NCBI GenBank assembly: GCA_001295865.1
Contig: LJHW01000021.1
Coordinates: 1-64,000 of the forward strand
DNA from: a beta proteobacterium AAP65
GTDB taxonomy: Bacteria; Pseudomonadota; Gammaproteobacteria; Burkholderiales; Burkholderiaceae_C
Reading direction: 5' to 3'
Length of the DNA: 64,000 nt
Both the position numbers and the translations under genes were made by a program. This document shows positions 1 through 8,630 of this stretch, in pieces (position 1 is the first letter of the stretch; every line of letters begins with the position of its first letter). Under the pieces are notes generated by a model. The model was not told where the DNA came from and made no database searches. It saw only the letters and a program-made list of their open reading frames with translations.

Positions 1-687
1 CCACGCCCCCCGCGCCCGCCCCGGCCCGAGGGCGCCCCGCGCGGCCCGCGCCCGCCGCAGGAAGCGCGCGGCCCCCGGCCCGCACAGGCTGATCGTGCCG
101 ACCGTGGCCCGCGCGGCAACCCGGGCGAGCGCCCGCCTCGTCCGCCCCGGCCCGACCGGCCTGATCGCCCGGCCCGTCCGCCTCGCGAAGCGCTGCCCGA
201 CGGTGCCACGCCAGCGGCCAAGGATGCGGTGCCGCAAGTCCCGCGTGAGATTCGTGAACCGCGCGAACCCCGCCAGCCCTCCCTGCCCCCGGCCGAACTG
301 GAAGCGCGCCGCGAGCGCGCGCAGCTCTTGCGCGCCTTCGAGGGCAGCACGCTGACCAAGGCCAACTTCTGCGTGCTCAAGCGCATCAGCGAAAGCGAGC
401 TCGACAGCCGCCTCGTGCTGGCGCGCCAGGAACGTGAAGCGCGCGGCCCCGATCCGCGCCAGGAAACACGCGCCGAGCCGCGGCCCGACAGCCGCCCAGA
501 ACCGCGCCGCGACGACCGCGGCCCGCGTGATTTCGGCGGCAGCCGCGATGGCCGTGACTACCGCGGCGGCCCGCGCCGCGACGCCCCGCGTGCGCCACTA
601 CCGGCGGGTGAACGCACACGCCCGGCCGGCAGCGGCCCGGCACCGGCCGCTGCGAGCGGCAAGCCGCCACAGAAACCGGGCCGCTGA
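1..687 (+). CDS. C-terminal part of a basic Arg/Pro-rich protein, possibly ProQ/FinO-type RNA-binding
   Basis: The reading frame is already open at base 1, so the true start lies upstream. The visible 228 residues are mostly low-complexity Arg/Pro/Asp tracts. In the middle (codons about 100-145) is one ordered segment containing LLRAFEGSTLTKANFC and ESELDSRLVLARQ. Such a helical segment between basic tracts resembles the tail of betaproteobacterial ProQ/FinO-family RNA chaperones, but the diagnostic FinO domain would lie outside the window, so this is a tentative inference. The C-terminus (RGGPRR, KPPQKPGR) is strongly basic, fitting RNA or DNA contact. It converges with phoD only 13 bases downstream, and a hairpin lies across the junction. 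Confidence 0.5.
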   Translation, partial: PRPPRPPRPEGAPRGPRPPQEARGPRPAQADRADRGPRGNPGERPPRPPRPDRPDRPARPPREALPDGATPAAKDAVPQVPREIREPREPRQPSLPPAELEARRERAQLLRAFEGSTLTKANFCVLKRISESELDSRLVLARQEREARGPDPRQETRAEPRPDSRPEPRRDDRGPRDFGGSRDGRDYRGGPRRDAPRAPLPAGERTRPAGSGPAPAAASGKPPQKPGR

Positions 688-693
688 AGGGCA

Positions 694-710
694 GGCGCCC
701 TCAGGGCGCC
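694..710. terminator. GC hairpin between convergent genes
   Basis: GGCGCCC-TCA-GGGCGCC is a perfect 7-bp stem with a 3-base loop. It sits between the stop of the Arg/Pro-rich protein and the stop of phoD, and its loop is the phoD stop codon. There is no T tract, so it may be only a bidirectional stabiliser or weak terminator. Confidence 0.35.
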
Positions 711-2431
711 AGGGGTGGCACGTTCACCGGTGCCGTGGTCTGCGCCGACGGCTGCAGCCGGTTGCTGCCGTGCTGCACTTCAAAGGCGGTGGCGAAGGTC
801 TGCACATTGCTCACGCTGGCCACCGTGTCCACGGTCCACCATTCGCACACGGTGCGCTCGGCGGTCACGTCCAGCAGCATGTAGCCGCGCTGCGTGAACT
901 CGATGTGCTTGAAGTGCGGGTTCACGCTGCGCAGCAGCGCCGCGGTGCTGCCGTTGGGGTCGGGCAGGCCCGGCGAGGTGATGCTGGTGCAGACGAACTC
1001 CACCGCGCGCGAGCCTTCACCCGTGGCGGGGTTGTAGCCGCCGGTGGCGACGTTGGGGTTGTTCGGGTCTTGCGTCAGATCGGCGGCCCAGCTGCTGTGG
1101 ATGTCGCCGGTGAGCACCACCACGTTGTCCACGGCGGGCAGGCCGTTGCCCCCTTTGAGCACCTCGTACAGGCGGTCGCGCGCGGGTTGGTAGCCGTCCC
1201 ACTGGTCGGTGTTGACGAACACACCACCGCCGGCGGCCAGCGGCGCGCCCTGCAGCTTCAGCTGCGCGAACATCACGCCCTGGCCGATGAACTTCCAGCG
1301 CGCTGGCGTCTGGCGCAGGCGAGCAGCCAGCCAAGCTTCTTGTTCGGCGCCCAGCAGCGTGCGCGCCGGGTTCAGGAACTCGCCGGTCTGCACGAAGCCG
1401 TTGCCGAAGGGCGTGGGCACGGTGGCGGCCAGCTGCTGCGAACGCGCGCTCAGGCGCTCTTCCAGCATCACCAGTTCCACCAGGTCGCCGATGCGGAAAG
1501 CCCGCTGGTTGCGGCGCAGGTCGGGCGTGCCCGGGCGCACATCGGGCGTGCGGATGGGCATCCACTCGTAGTAGGCCTGCAGTGCCACGTTCACACGCTC
1601 GGGCCAGGTGCCCTCGGCGCCCTCGGTGTGGTTCTCGGCGCCACCGACCCAGGCGTCGTTGGTCACTTCGTGGTCGTCCCAGATGCAGACCATCGGGTGC
1701 TGGCGGTGCAGGGCCTGCAGGTCGGCGTCACGCTTGTACTGGGCGTGGCGCTGGCGGTAGTCGGACAGCGTCACCATCTCGCGCGCGGGCTCGGGCGTGC
1801 GCACGCTGCCGTATTCGTTGGGGCCGTATTCGTAGAGGTAGTCGCCCAGGTGCAGCACGAGGTCGAGGTCGGCGCGTTCGGCGATGCGGCGGTAGGCGTT
1901 GAAGTAACCCGCGGCGTGGTTGGAGCAGCTGGCCACGGCGATGCGCAGGCGCGGCGTGGCGCCCACGGGCAGCGTGCGCGTGCGGCCGATGGGCGAGGTT
2001 TCGCCCTCGGCGTGGAAGCGGTAGTAGTAGGTGGTGGCCGGGCGCAGGCGCGCCGGGTCGACCTTCACCGTGTAGTCGCGCGCGGCGTTGGTGGTGGTGG
2101 CGCCGCGCGCCACGATGTTCGTGAACGCCGGGTCGGTGGCCAGTTCGAAACGCACCGCGTGGCTGGCCTGGGGCGCACCGCGCGTGGCGGCGGGCGTGAT
2201 GCGCGTCCACAGCACCACGGCGTTGGCGAGCGGGTCGCCACTGGCCACACCGTGCTGGAACACGCCGGCGCCACGGCGCTGGTCAGCGGCGGCCGCGCTG
2301 GCCTTGCCCGCGGTCAGCGGCAGCGCCGCCACCGAAGCCAGCGCCACGGCTGCAGAGCCGGAACGCTGGAAAAAGCCGCGGCGGCTGGTGCCGGCCGGCG
2401 GACGGGGCTTGAGGAAACTGGGTCGACCCAT
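701..2431 (-). CDS. phoD: Alkaline phosphatase D family protein (PhoD), Tat-exported
   Basis: This 576-residue phosphodiesterase/phosphomonoesterase of the PhoD family is expected in the periplasm, where it releases phosphate from organic esters. The N-terminus carries a twin-arginine signal (SRRGFFQRSG, residues about 16-25, then an Ala-rich stretch ending near 47). An N-terminal PhoD domain starts at about residue 55 (GVFQHGVASGDPLANAVVLWTR). The metallophosphatase core shows C169, D197 in LGDYLYEYG and the DDHE motif at 252-255, with GDIHSSW further on. The ATG at 2431 was chosen over longer frames because AGGAG lies 9-13 bases upstream and the Tat motif then sits at the N-terminus. Family assignment is firm; substrate range and phosphate regulation are not visible. 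Confidence 0.93.
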   Translation of the reverse strand: MGRPSFLKPRPPAGTSRRGFFQRSGSAAVALASVAALPLTAGKASAAAADQRRGAGVFQHGVASGDPLANAVVLWTRITPAATRGAPQASHAVRFELATDPAFTNIVARGATTTNAARDYTVKVDPARLRPATTYYYRFHAEGETSPIGRTRTLPVGATPRLRIAVASCSNHAAGYFNAYRRIAERADLDLVLHLGDYLYEYGPNEYGSVRTPEPAREMVTLSDYRQRHAQYKRDADLQALHRQHPMVCIWDDHEVTNDAWVGGAENHTEGAEGTWPERVNVALQAYYEWMPIRTPDVRPGTPDLRRNQRAFRIGDLVELVMLEERLSARSQQLAATVPTPFGNGFVQTGEFLNPARTLLGAEQEAWLAARLRQTPARWKFIGQGVMFAQLKLQGAPLAAGGGVFVNTDQWDGYQPARDRLYEVLKGGNGLPAVDNVVVLTGDIHSSWAADLTQDPNNPNVATGGYNPATGEGSRAVEFVCTSITSPGLPDPNGSTAALLRSVNPHFKHIEFTQRGYMLLDVTAERTVCEWWTVDTVASVSNVQTFATAFEVQHGSNRLQPSAQTTAPVNVPPLAP

Positions 2432-2643
2432 GACGAGACTCCTGGTGGCAGTGAAAAACCGCACGCTAGGTAGCTGGCATGACCGCGCCGTGTCTCGACG
2501 ATGACGGGTCGGCGCGCGCAGCCGCCCGCCCGACCCTCGTACATACCCGCGATACGTAGTTCTCCGCTGCACCGCGGGCCCGGCTGCAGGCAGCCTTCGG
2601 CGCTGGACCTCACCGCCACGACAACACCGGAGACACCCTCACC

Positions 2644-3624
2644 ATGCAACGCCGCCTGCCCTTGCGCACCTTGCTCGCCACCGCCTTGCTGGCCGCCGCC
2701 GCACTGCCCACCGCCGCCCTGGCCCAGGCCTGGCCAGGCAAGCAGCCCATCAAGTTGGTGGCGGTGTTCCCGCCAGGCGGATCGGTCGACCAGGTCTCGC
2801 GCATCCTGGCGCCCGCGCTGCAGGCGCAGCTCGGCCAGACCGTCATCGTCGAGAACAAGGGCGGCGCCTCGGGCAGCATCGGCGCGGGCCAGGTGGCAGC
2901 TTCGCCGGGCGACGGCTACACCTTCGCGGTGGTCTTCGACAGCCATGCCGTGAACCCGGCGATGCAGCCCAACCTGCCCTTCGACACGCGCAAGGACCTG
3001 ACGACGGTGGCCATGCTCGGCACCAGCCCGATGGTGATTTCCACGCACGCCGACACGCCTTACAAGACCTTCGCCGACGTGGTGGCCGCCGTGAAGGCGA
3101 ACAAGAACGTCAACTACGGCACCATCGGCAACGGCAGCCTGGGCCACCTGGCGGTGACGCTGCTGGCCAAGGGCAACGGCTTCGACCTCACGCACGTGCC
3201 CTACCGCGGTGGCGGCCCACTGATGCAGGACGCCATCGCCGGGCACGTGGCGCTGTCCATCGGCTCCATCTTCGTGGCCAAGCCGCACATCGACAGCAAG
3301 CGCCTGCGCCCGCTGGTCGTCACCACCGACAAACGCAGCCCGCAACTGCCGGATGTGCCCACGCTGGCCGAGAGTGGCTACGCCGGCTTCAACGCGCCGG
3401 CCTGGTGGGCGGTGCTGGCCCCGGCCAAGACACCGCCGGAGATCGTGGCGCGCATGAACGCCGAGATCAACAAGGCCATGCAGCAGCCCGATGTCGCGGC
3501 CAAGCTCGCAGCGCAGGGCATCACGGTGAACCTGGGCACACCGGCGGCCGGGCAGGCTTTCATCGAACGCCAGATCGACACCTGGGCGCAGGTCGTCAAG
3601 ACCAACAACATCAAAGCGGACTGA
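2644..3624 (+). CDS. Bug family periplasmic binding protein (TctC-like)
   Basis: This 326-residue extracytoplasmic receptor belongs to the tripartite tricarboxylate transporter (TctC/Bug) family, which binds carboxylates in the periplasm. A Sec signal peptide spans about residues 1-28 (LLATALLAAAALPTAALAQ). Family hallmarks follow: VFPPGGSVDQVSR, VENKGGASGSIGAG and, near the end, AGTP-type loops. Length is standard. No TctA or TctB permease is in the window, which is usual for Bug receptors in Burkholderiales. It is divergent from phoD, with a 212-base shared upstream region. The small Cys-containing protein starts 6 bases after its stop, so the two are probably co-transcribed. The ligand cannot be read from sequence. 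Confidence 0.9.
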   Translation: MQRRLPLRTLLATALLAAAALPTAALAQAWPGKQPIKLVAVFPPGGSVDQVSRILAPALQAQLGQTVIVENKGGASGSIGAGQVAASPGDGYTFAVVFDSHAVNPAMQPNLPFDTRKDLTTVAMLGTSPMVISTHADTPYKTFADVVAAVKANKNVNYGTIGNGSLGHLAVTLLAKGNGFDLTHVPYRGGGPLMQDAIAGHVALSIGSIFVAKPHIDSKRLRPLVVTTDKRSPQLPDVPTLAESGYAGFNAPAWWAVLAPAKTPPEIVARMNAEINKAMQQPDVAAKLAAQGITVNLGTPAAGQAFIERQIDTWAQVVKTNNIKAD

Positions 3625-3630
3625 GCCGGC

Positions 3631-4035
3631 TTGGCCTCAGAAACACGCTTGACGGCGGCCGACCTGCGCCGCCTGCCCAGCCCGGCGGCCACGCCGGCCG
3701 GTTGCGACTGCACGGCGCTGCACGCGCCGGGCTGGGAGAGCATCACCGGCCCGCTGGGCGAGAACACCGGCGCGCCGCGCCTGGTGAAGCTGGGCACGCT
3801 GCGCGACGCCGACGAGGCCGAGCCCACGGTGGCCGAGTTCCACACGGGCGGCTCGCGCTACGAATCGCCGCACGCGCCCATCGCGCCGGCCTACTTTCCG
3901 TACAACCGGTGTGAGGTGTGGGCCTGTGCGGCCTGCGGGCGCGGTTTCCTGCAGTACACGGAGTTCGGCGGTTATTACGTCGACCACCGGCTGCGCGAGA
4001 TCGACCCGGCGCGGGTGGTGGACCCCGCCCCCTAG
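3631..4035 (+). CDS. Small conserved Cys-containing protein of unknown function
   Basis: A 134-residue soluble protein starting at TTG, 6 bases after the Bug gene stop; no ATG fits. It contains CDC at residues 26-28 and, later, a C..C pair within CEVWACAACGRGF, followed by aromatic TEFGGYYVDHR. The paired cysteines suggest a small zinc ribbon or redox site. No signal peptide or membrane segment is seen. I do not recognise a named family. The coding frame is supported by low-ambiguity residues and by placement directly behind the Bug gene. The TTG start makes the exact N-terminus uncertain. Confidence 0.65.
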   Translation: MASETRLTAADLRRLPSPAATPAGCDCTALHAPGWESITGPLGENTGAPRLVKLGTLRDADEAEPTVAEFHTGGSRYESPHAPIAPAYFPYNRCEVWACAACGRGFLQYTEFGGYYVDHRLREIDPARVVDPAP

Positions 4036-4062
4036 AAACGCGGCAAAACGCGGCAAAAACGC
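4036..4062. repeat. Short tandem AAACGCGGC repeats
   Basis: AAACGCGGC occurs at 4036-4044 and again at 4046-4054, followed by a degenerate third copy (AAAACGCG), giving a 10-base period. It starts right after the stop of the small Cys protein and lies about 130 bases upstream of the TIR gene, so it may be part of that promoter region or a slippage repeat. Confidence 0.5.
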
Positions 4063-4192
4063 GCGCGGAGGTATCCCTCGGTCTCCTTCGCAGCACGGAG
4101 GTGGGGTGGCGAAATACAGGCCATGCGGTGAAGGCACCGCGCCACCCGCCGCAAGTCCATGCAAGACAGCGGCACCGCCAGGAGAGATCACC

Positions 4193-5041
4193 ATGGCCCG
4201 CTCACGCATCTTCATCAGCTACCGCCGCGACGACGCCGCCGGCTACTCGCACGCCATCCACGACCGCCTGGCCGACCACCTCGGCGGCGACCAGCTCTTC
4301 ATGGACGTGCACGACATCGCCCCCGGCGACGACTTCGCCCGCCGCCTGCGCAGCGTGGTGCAGAGCTGCGACGTGGTGGTGGCCCTCATCGGCAAACGCT
4401 GGGTGGGTGAACGTGAAGGCCAGCCGGCGCGCATCCACGACGAACGCGACTGGGTGCGCGTGGAAGTGGCCGAGGCGCTCAAGCGCGGCATCCGCGTCAT
4501 CCCGGTGCTGCTGGACGGTGCACGCCTGCCGGCCGCCGAAGACCTGCCCGATGACCTGCAGGGCCTGCGTTTGCTCAACAGCATGGACGTGCGCACCACG
4601 CGGCTGGACGCCGACGTGCGCGACCTCGTGGGCGCCACCGTGATGGCCGTGGGCGGCACCTGGCCGCCGGTGGAGCCCGGTGCGCGGCTGCACGCCGCCG
4701 TGGGCGGCCTCTACACGCTGTTTGCCGGCGGTGCGCTGGTGCTGGGCCTGCTGGCCAGTGCCTTTGTCGACGAGGTGTCCGACCACACGCTCACGGGCCT
4801 GCTGGGCCTGATGCTCGCCGCGGCGGTGGCACTGCGGCTGCCGCTGCACCAGAAGCTGCGCGCACTGAGCCGCGAGCAGGCGCTGAAGTGGGCCGCCGGG
4901 CTGCACATGGGCGCCTTCGTGATGCTGGCCGCGGGTTCACAGGGCGAGACCGACATCGCCTCGGTGATCTTCCTCGGCCTGCTGCCCGCCGGGCTGCTGT
5001 ACCTCAGCTCGATGGGCATGCGCCGCACGGCGCGGGTGTGA
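4193..5041 (+). CDS. TIR-domain protein with C-terminal membrane helices
   Basis: A 282-residue protein. Residues 4-150 form a TIR domain: RIFISYRRDDAAGYSHAIHD at the start, MDVHDIAPGDDF, VVVALIGKRWV, and DWVRVEVAEAL, in which E91 sits where the catalytic NADase glutamate of many TIR domains lies. Four hydrophobic helices follow (about 168-191, 200-215, 235-248 and 255-273), so the TIR domain should be cytoplasmic and tethered to the inner membrane. The ATG at 4193 has AGGAGAG just upstream. No partner typical of Thoeris, CBASS or Pycsar lies nearby. It stands alone between a Bug gene and a convergent DUF1348 gene. NADase activity is inferred, not shown. Confidence 0.85.
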   Translation: MARSRIFISYRRDDAAGYSHAIHDRLADHLGGDQLFMDVHDIAPGDDFARRLRSVVQSCDVVVALIGKRWVGEREGQPARIHDERDWVRVEVAEALKRGIRVIPVLLDGARLPAAEDLPDDLQGLRLLNSMDVRTTRLDADVRDLVGATVMAVGGTWPPVEPGARLHAAVGGLYTLFAGGALVLGLLASAFVDEVSDHTLTGLLGLMLAAAVALRLPLHQKLRALSREQALKWAAGLHMGAFVMLAAGSQGETDIASVIFLGLLPAGLLYLSSMGMRRTARV

Positions 5042-5056
5042 CGCAGGTGCGAGGCT

Positions 5057-5527
5057 CTAGAGGCCGAGTTCGCTGAGGCCGGGGTGCTCGTCGGGCCGCC
5101 GGCCCAGCGGCCAGAAGAACAGGCGCTGGGCCTCGGTGATGGGGAGGTCGTTGATGCTGGCGTGGCGGTGGGTCATGAACCCGGCCTCGTTGAAAGCCCA
5201 GTTTTCGTTGCCGTAGCTGCGGTACCACTGGCCGGCATCGTCGTGCCACTCGTAGGCGAAGCGCACGGCGATCACAGGGCCGGTGCAGGCCCACAGTTCC
5301 TTGATGAGCCGGTAGTCGAGTTCACGCGCCCACTTGCGGCGCAAGAAGGCCTTGACCTCCTCGCGCCCCACCGGGAACTCGGCGCGGTTGCGCCAGCGGG
5401 TGTCTTCCGTGTAGACCCGCGCGCAGACCTCGGGGTCGCGCGTGTTCCAGGCGTCTTCGGCGCCGCGAACCTTCTGCCGGGCGCTGGCTTCGGTGAAAGG
5501 CGGCAGTGGCGGGCGTTGTTCGTTCAT
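5057..5527 (-). CDS. DUF1348 / NTF2-like (SnoaL-fold) protein
   Basis: A 156-residue soluble protein of the nuclear transport factor 2-like superfamily, DUF1348 group. Recognisable stretches are [18 protein letters not shown] at the N-terminus, [29 protein letters not shown] and [14 protein letters not shown]. The fold forms a conical pocket used by small isomerases and hydrolases, but no biochemical role is established for this group. The start at ATG 5527 follows the family N-terminus; longer upstream frames read antisense through dctM. It lies 11 bases downstream of dctM and may be the last gene of the TRAP transcription unit. Confidence 0.85.
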   Translation of the reverse strand: MNEQRPPLPPFTEASARQKVRGAEDAWNTRDPEVCARVYTEDTRWRNRAEFPVGREEVKAFLRRKWARELDYRLIKELWACTGPVIAVRFAYEWHDDAGQWYRSYGNENWAFNEAGFMTHRHASINDLPITEAQRLFFWPLGRRPDEHPGLSELGL

Positions 5528-5538
5528 CGCGGCCTCCG

Positions 5539-6864
5539 TCACCAGCCGATGGCCTTGGGCAGCCACAGCGCGATCTGCGGGTAGAAAAACACCAGCGCCA
5601 GCGTGCCGGCCTGCAGCACGATGAAGGGCGCCACGCCCTTGTAGATGTCCTGGATGCCCACCTCGGGCGGCGCCACGCCCTTCAGGTAGAAGAGCGCCCA
5701 GCCGAAAGGCGGCGTGAGAAAGCTGCTCTGCAGGTTGATGGTGATCAGCATCGCCAGCCACACCGGGTCGACGCCCTGGTTGATGAGCACCGGCATGAAC
5801 AGCGGCACGGCGATGTAGCTGATCTCGATCCACTCGATGAAAAACCCGAGCACGAAGATCAGCGCCATCATGAACCAGATGTCGCTGTTCACGCCGCCTG
5901 GCAGCCACTCGAACATGCGCACGATCAGCTCTTCACCCTGCAGGCCGCGGAAGGCCAGCGCGAACACCTGCGCCATCAGCAGGATGAACATCATCACCGC
6001 GGTGATCTTGGCGGTTTCCAGGGCCACGTCTTTCAACACCTGCCAGTGGAGGCGGCCCGCCGCGCCGGTGATGAGGATAGCGCCCACGGCCCCCATCGAG
6101 GCCGCCTCGGTGGGCGCGGCAACGCCGCCCACGATGCTGCCCAGCACCGCCACCACCAGCAGGATGGGCGGCACCACCACCTTCCAGAAGCGCACCCAGA
6201 GCTGGCGGCGGCTGACGGCGTCACGCTCGGCTTGCGGCAACGGTGGCATGAGCTCGGGCTTGAGCATGCCCAGCACGAGCAGGAAGACGATGTACACACC
6301 CGCCAGCAGCAAACCCGGGCCCACGGCCGCGGCGAAGAGCGTGCCCACGCTCAGCTGCATGATGTCGGACAGCAGGATGAGGATCAGGCTGGGCGGGATG
6401 ATCTGGCCGAGCGTGCCGCTGGCGCAGATGGTGCCGCAGGCAACGGGCTTGCTGTAGCCGCGTTTGAGCAGCGTGGGGAGCGTCAGCAGGCCCAAGGTGA
6501 CGATGGTGGCGCCGACGATGCCCGTGGTGGCCCCCATCAGCACGCCGAAGAGCACGATGCCCACGCCCATGCCGCCGCGCACGCCGCCAGCGAGGTGGCC
6601 CATCACGTCGAGCAGGTCGTCGGCCAGGCGCGATTTCTCCAGCATCACGCCCATGAAGACAAACAGCGGGATGGCCAGCCACTGGTAACCCGCCACCACG
6701 CCGTAGATGCGCGCGGGCAGCAGGTTGAAGAGCCCGTCGCCAAAACCCAGCCAGCCGAAACCGAAGCCCACTGCCGCCAGCGACAGCGCCACCGGCACGC
6801 CCAGCATCAGCAGCACGAAAAAGCCTGCCAGCATCAGCAGGCTGAGCGTCTGCGGCTCAAACAT
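5539..6864 (-). CDS. dctM: TRAP transporter large permease (DctM)
   Basis: A 441-residue integral membrane protein with roughly a dozen hydrophobic segments, the usual DctM length. It is the ion-coupled carrier subunit of a TRAP system, moving the solute delivered by DctP across the inner membrane. Typical DctM features are seen: [16 protein letters not shown] near the N-terminus, [30 protein letters not shown], and a C-terminal [19 protein letters not shown]. It overlaps the dctQ 3' end by 8 bases, indicating translational coupling. In combination with the COG4663-type DctP, a 2-oxo acid or similar carboxylate substrate is likely. Confidence 0.93.
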   Translation of the reverse strand: MFEPQTLSLLMLAGFFVLLMLGVPVALSLAAVGFGFGWLGFGDGLFNLLPARIYGVVAGYQWLAIPLFVFMGVMLEKSRLADDLLDVMGHLAGGVRGGMGVGIVLFGVLMGATTGIVGATIVTLGLLTLPTLLKRGYSKPVACGTICASGTLGQIIPPSLILILLSDIMQLSVGTLFAAAVGPGLLLAGVYIVFLLVLGMLKPELMPPLPQAERDAVSRRQLWVRFWKVVVPPILLVVAVLGSIVGGVAAPTEAASMGAVGAILITGAAGRLHWQVLKDVALETAKITAVMMFILLMAQVFALAFRGLQGEELIVRMFEWLPGGVNSDIWFMMALIFVLGFFIEWIEISYIAVPLFMPVLINQGVDPVWLAMLITINLQSSFLTPPFGWALFYLKGVAPPEVGIQDIYKGVAPFIVLQAGTLALVFFYPQIALWLPKAIGW

Positions 6865-7390
6865 GCACGGCCTTTGCGCTGCCGCCGCGGCGCAGTTGCT
6901 CAGCGATCAGCAGCTTGGCGAGTGCGCCCAGCGTCTGCACAAAAAGCAGCGCGAAGCCCAGCGGGATGAGGCCCTTCACCGCCCAGCGGTAAGGGATGCC
7001 GCCGGGGTCGGCCGAGGTCTCGCCGATGGCGTAGGACTGCATCACATAGGCCCACGAGAGCTTGATGAACAGGCCCGCCAGCACCAGCGTGAGCAGCAGC
7101 GAAAAGAGGTTCACCACGAACTTCGCGCCCGGGCTGAAGCTGCCGTAGAAAACATCCACGCGCACGGCCTCACCGCGCTGCAGCGCGTAGCTCATGCCCA
7201 GCAGGATGACGGCGGCGAGCAGGTGCCACTCCAGCTCTTGCGCCCACACCGAGCCCAGGCTGAAGGCGTAGCGCAGCAGCACGTTGGTGGCCACCAGCAG
7301 CACCATGGCCAGCGTGAGCCACAGCGTGAGCTGGCCGACGAGATCGATGAAGCGCTCGATGCGCCGCTGGGCGGCGGAGAGGGTACGCAT
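6857..7390 (-). CDS. dctQ: TRAP transporter small permease (DctQ)
   Basis: A 177-residue protein with four transmembrane helices, the DctQ plan. Marker residues include WAQELEWHLLAAVILLGMSYALQRGEAVRVDVFYG. It forms the membrane complex with DctM. The ATG at 7390 is taken as start because RTLSAAQRRIERFIDLVGQ is a normal family N-terminus. A TTG six codons upstream (7408) is possible, and neither has a strong ribosome site. About 100 bases containing a REP-like element separate it from dctP. Confidence 0.88.
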   Translation of the reverse strand: MRTLSAAQRRIERFIDLVGQLTLWLTLAMVLLVATNVLLRYAFSLGSVWAQELEWHLLAAVILLGMSYALQRGEAVRVDVFYGSFSPGAKFVVNLFSLLLTLVLAGLFIKLSWAYVMQSYAIGETSADPGGIPYRWAVKGLIPLGFALLFVQTLGALAKLLIAEQLRRGGSAKAVHV

Positions 7391-7422
7391 GTCAGCGGGC
7401 GCCGCCAAGCCCTGGCGCGGAA

Positions 7423-7490
7423 CCGGCTTTGCCGGGCCGCTGCCAGAGCCCCCTCGGGGGGTGGCGAACGCAGTGAGCCTGGGGGCTCAT
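7423..7490. repeat. REP-like intergenic element between dctP and dctQ
   Basis: The spacer carries CCGGCTTTGCCGGGCCGC, then CCCCCTCGGGGGG (a GC hairpin) and GGCGAACGCAGTGAGCCTGG followed by GGGCTCAT. From memory, the same arrangement is scattered between genes in many Comamonadaceae and related genomes as a REP/hairpin element. In an operon it could lower read-through or stabilise the upstream dctP message. Only one copy is seen in this window. Confidence 0.55.
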
Positions 7491-7492
7491 GG

Positions 7493-8587
7493 TCAGCCTC
7501 TGACTTTGAGGTGGTAGGCCTCCTCGCTGACCTCGCTCCAGCGGTCGTACTTGGCCTTGAAGGCCATGTAGCTGTCGTGCACCTTCTTCGTCAGCGGGTC
7601 CTTGGCCACGGCTTCGGCCAGCACCTTGTTGGTCTCGGCGCGCAGCGCGGCGATCACGGCGTCGGGCAGCGGGCGCGCGACCACGCCCTGGTTCTTGATG
7701 AGATCTTCCATGGCGTCGCTGTTGGCCTTCTGGCACCAGGCTTCGCCGATGACGTTGCAGGCCGCGGCGGCGTTCTCGACGATGCTCTGCAGGTCCTTCG
7801 GCAGCTTCTGCCACGCGGCCTTGTTGATGAGCAGTTCCGACACCGTCGACGACTCGTGCCAGCCCGTGGTGTAGTAGTTCTTCGCGGCCTTGTGCAGGCC
7901 CAGGCGCCGGTCTTGGAAGGGCCCGACGAACTCGGCCGCGTCGATGACGCCGCGCTCCAGCGCCGGGAAGATCTCGCCGCCCGGCAGCACCTTCACGTCC
8001 ACGCCCAGGTTGGCGTAGACCTTGCCGGCCAGGCCCGGGATGCGCATCTTCAGGCCCTTGAGATCGGCCACCGTCTTGATCTCTTTCTTGAACCAGCCCG
8101 TCATCTGCACGCCGGTGTTGCCGCAGGGCATGGCCACCATGCCGAAGGGCGCGTAGACCTCGTTCCAGAGGTCGATGCCGCCACCGTCGTAGAGCCAGCC
8201 GTTGATGCCCTGGAAGTTCATGCCGAAGGGGACGGCGGTGAAGTACTGCGCGGCGAAGGTCTTGCCGGTCCAGAAGTAGGCGTTGGCGTGGTTCATCTCC
8301 ACGGTGCCCGCGCGCACGGCGTCGAAGCCTTCGAAGGCGGGGATGAGTTCACCCGCGCCGAAGACCTGGATGTTCAGCCGCCCGCCCGACATCTCGCGGA
8401 TGCGCTTGGCCAGATCCGTCGCCGAGCCCGGGCCGTCCATGTAGAAGGGCGAGCCCTTCGGGTAGGCCGAGGTCATCTTCCAGTTGAAGCTGGACTGTGC
8501 CGACGCGAGCGCCGGGACCGACAGCGCGCCGGCAGCAAAACCAGCCTTCAGCGCCGAGCGGCGCGGGAGCACGGACGAACGGTTCAT
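7493..8587 (-). CDS. dctP: TRAP transporter substrate-binding protein (DctP, COG4663-like)
   Basis: A 364-residue periplasmic receptor that hands its ligand to the DctQM membrane unit. The N-terminus is a Tat-like signal (PRRSALKAGFAAGALSVPALASAQ, residues 8-31). The mature part has the DctP fold: GGRLNIQVFGAGELIPAFEGFDAV..., then LKGLKMRIPG with R182 placed as the arginine that binds the ligand carboxylate, and ALERGVIDAAEFVGPF. The sequence resembles the mannitol/chloroaromatic or alpha-keto-acid branch (FcbT1/TakP-like). GGAG lies ahead of ATG 8587. It follows cynS by 43 bases in the same direction, so the cyanate and TRAP genes may share a transcript. Confidence 0.92.
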   Translation of the reverse strand: MNRSSVLPRRSALKAGFAAGALSVPALASAQSSFNWKMTSAYPKGSPFYMDGPGSATDLAKRIREMSGGRLNIQVFGAGELIPAFEGFDAVRAGTVEMNHANAYFWTGKTFAAQYFTAVPFGMNFQGINGWLYDGGGIDLWNEVYAPFGMVAMPCGNTGVQMTGWFKKEIKTVADLKGLKMRIPGLAGKVYANLGVDVKVLPGGEIFPALERGVIDAAEFVGPFQDRRLGLHKAAKNYYTTGWHESSTVSELLINKAAWQKLPKDLQSIVENAAAACNVIGEAWCQKANSDAMEDLIKNQGVVARPLPDAVIAALRAETNKVLAEAVAKDPLTKKVHDSYMAFKAKYDRWSEVSEEAYHLKVRG

Positions 8588-8630
8588 GGCAACTCCAGTT
8601 GGAACAAACGGGCGGACGGCAGGCGAACGA

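Noticed and set aside
434-2473. Long plus-strand frame of 679 codons opposite phoD
   Set aside because: It is the antisense shadow of phoD. The translation is low-complexity Ala/Arg/His with no domain, while the minus strand encodes a complete PhoD with Tat signal.
4193-5041. Thoeris, CBASS or Pycsar assignment for the TIR gene
   Set aside because: No ThsA, cyclase, SAVED or CARF partner is nearby, and the protein is membrane-anchored.
5528-5908. Longer N-terminus for the DUF1348 protein (start at 5908)
   Set aside because: The extra codons are antisense to dctM and resemble no DUF1348 protein; ATG 5527 gives the family N-terminus.
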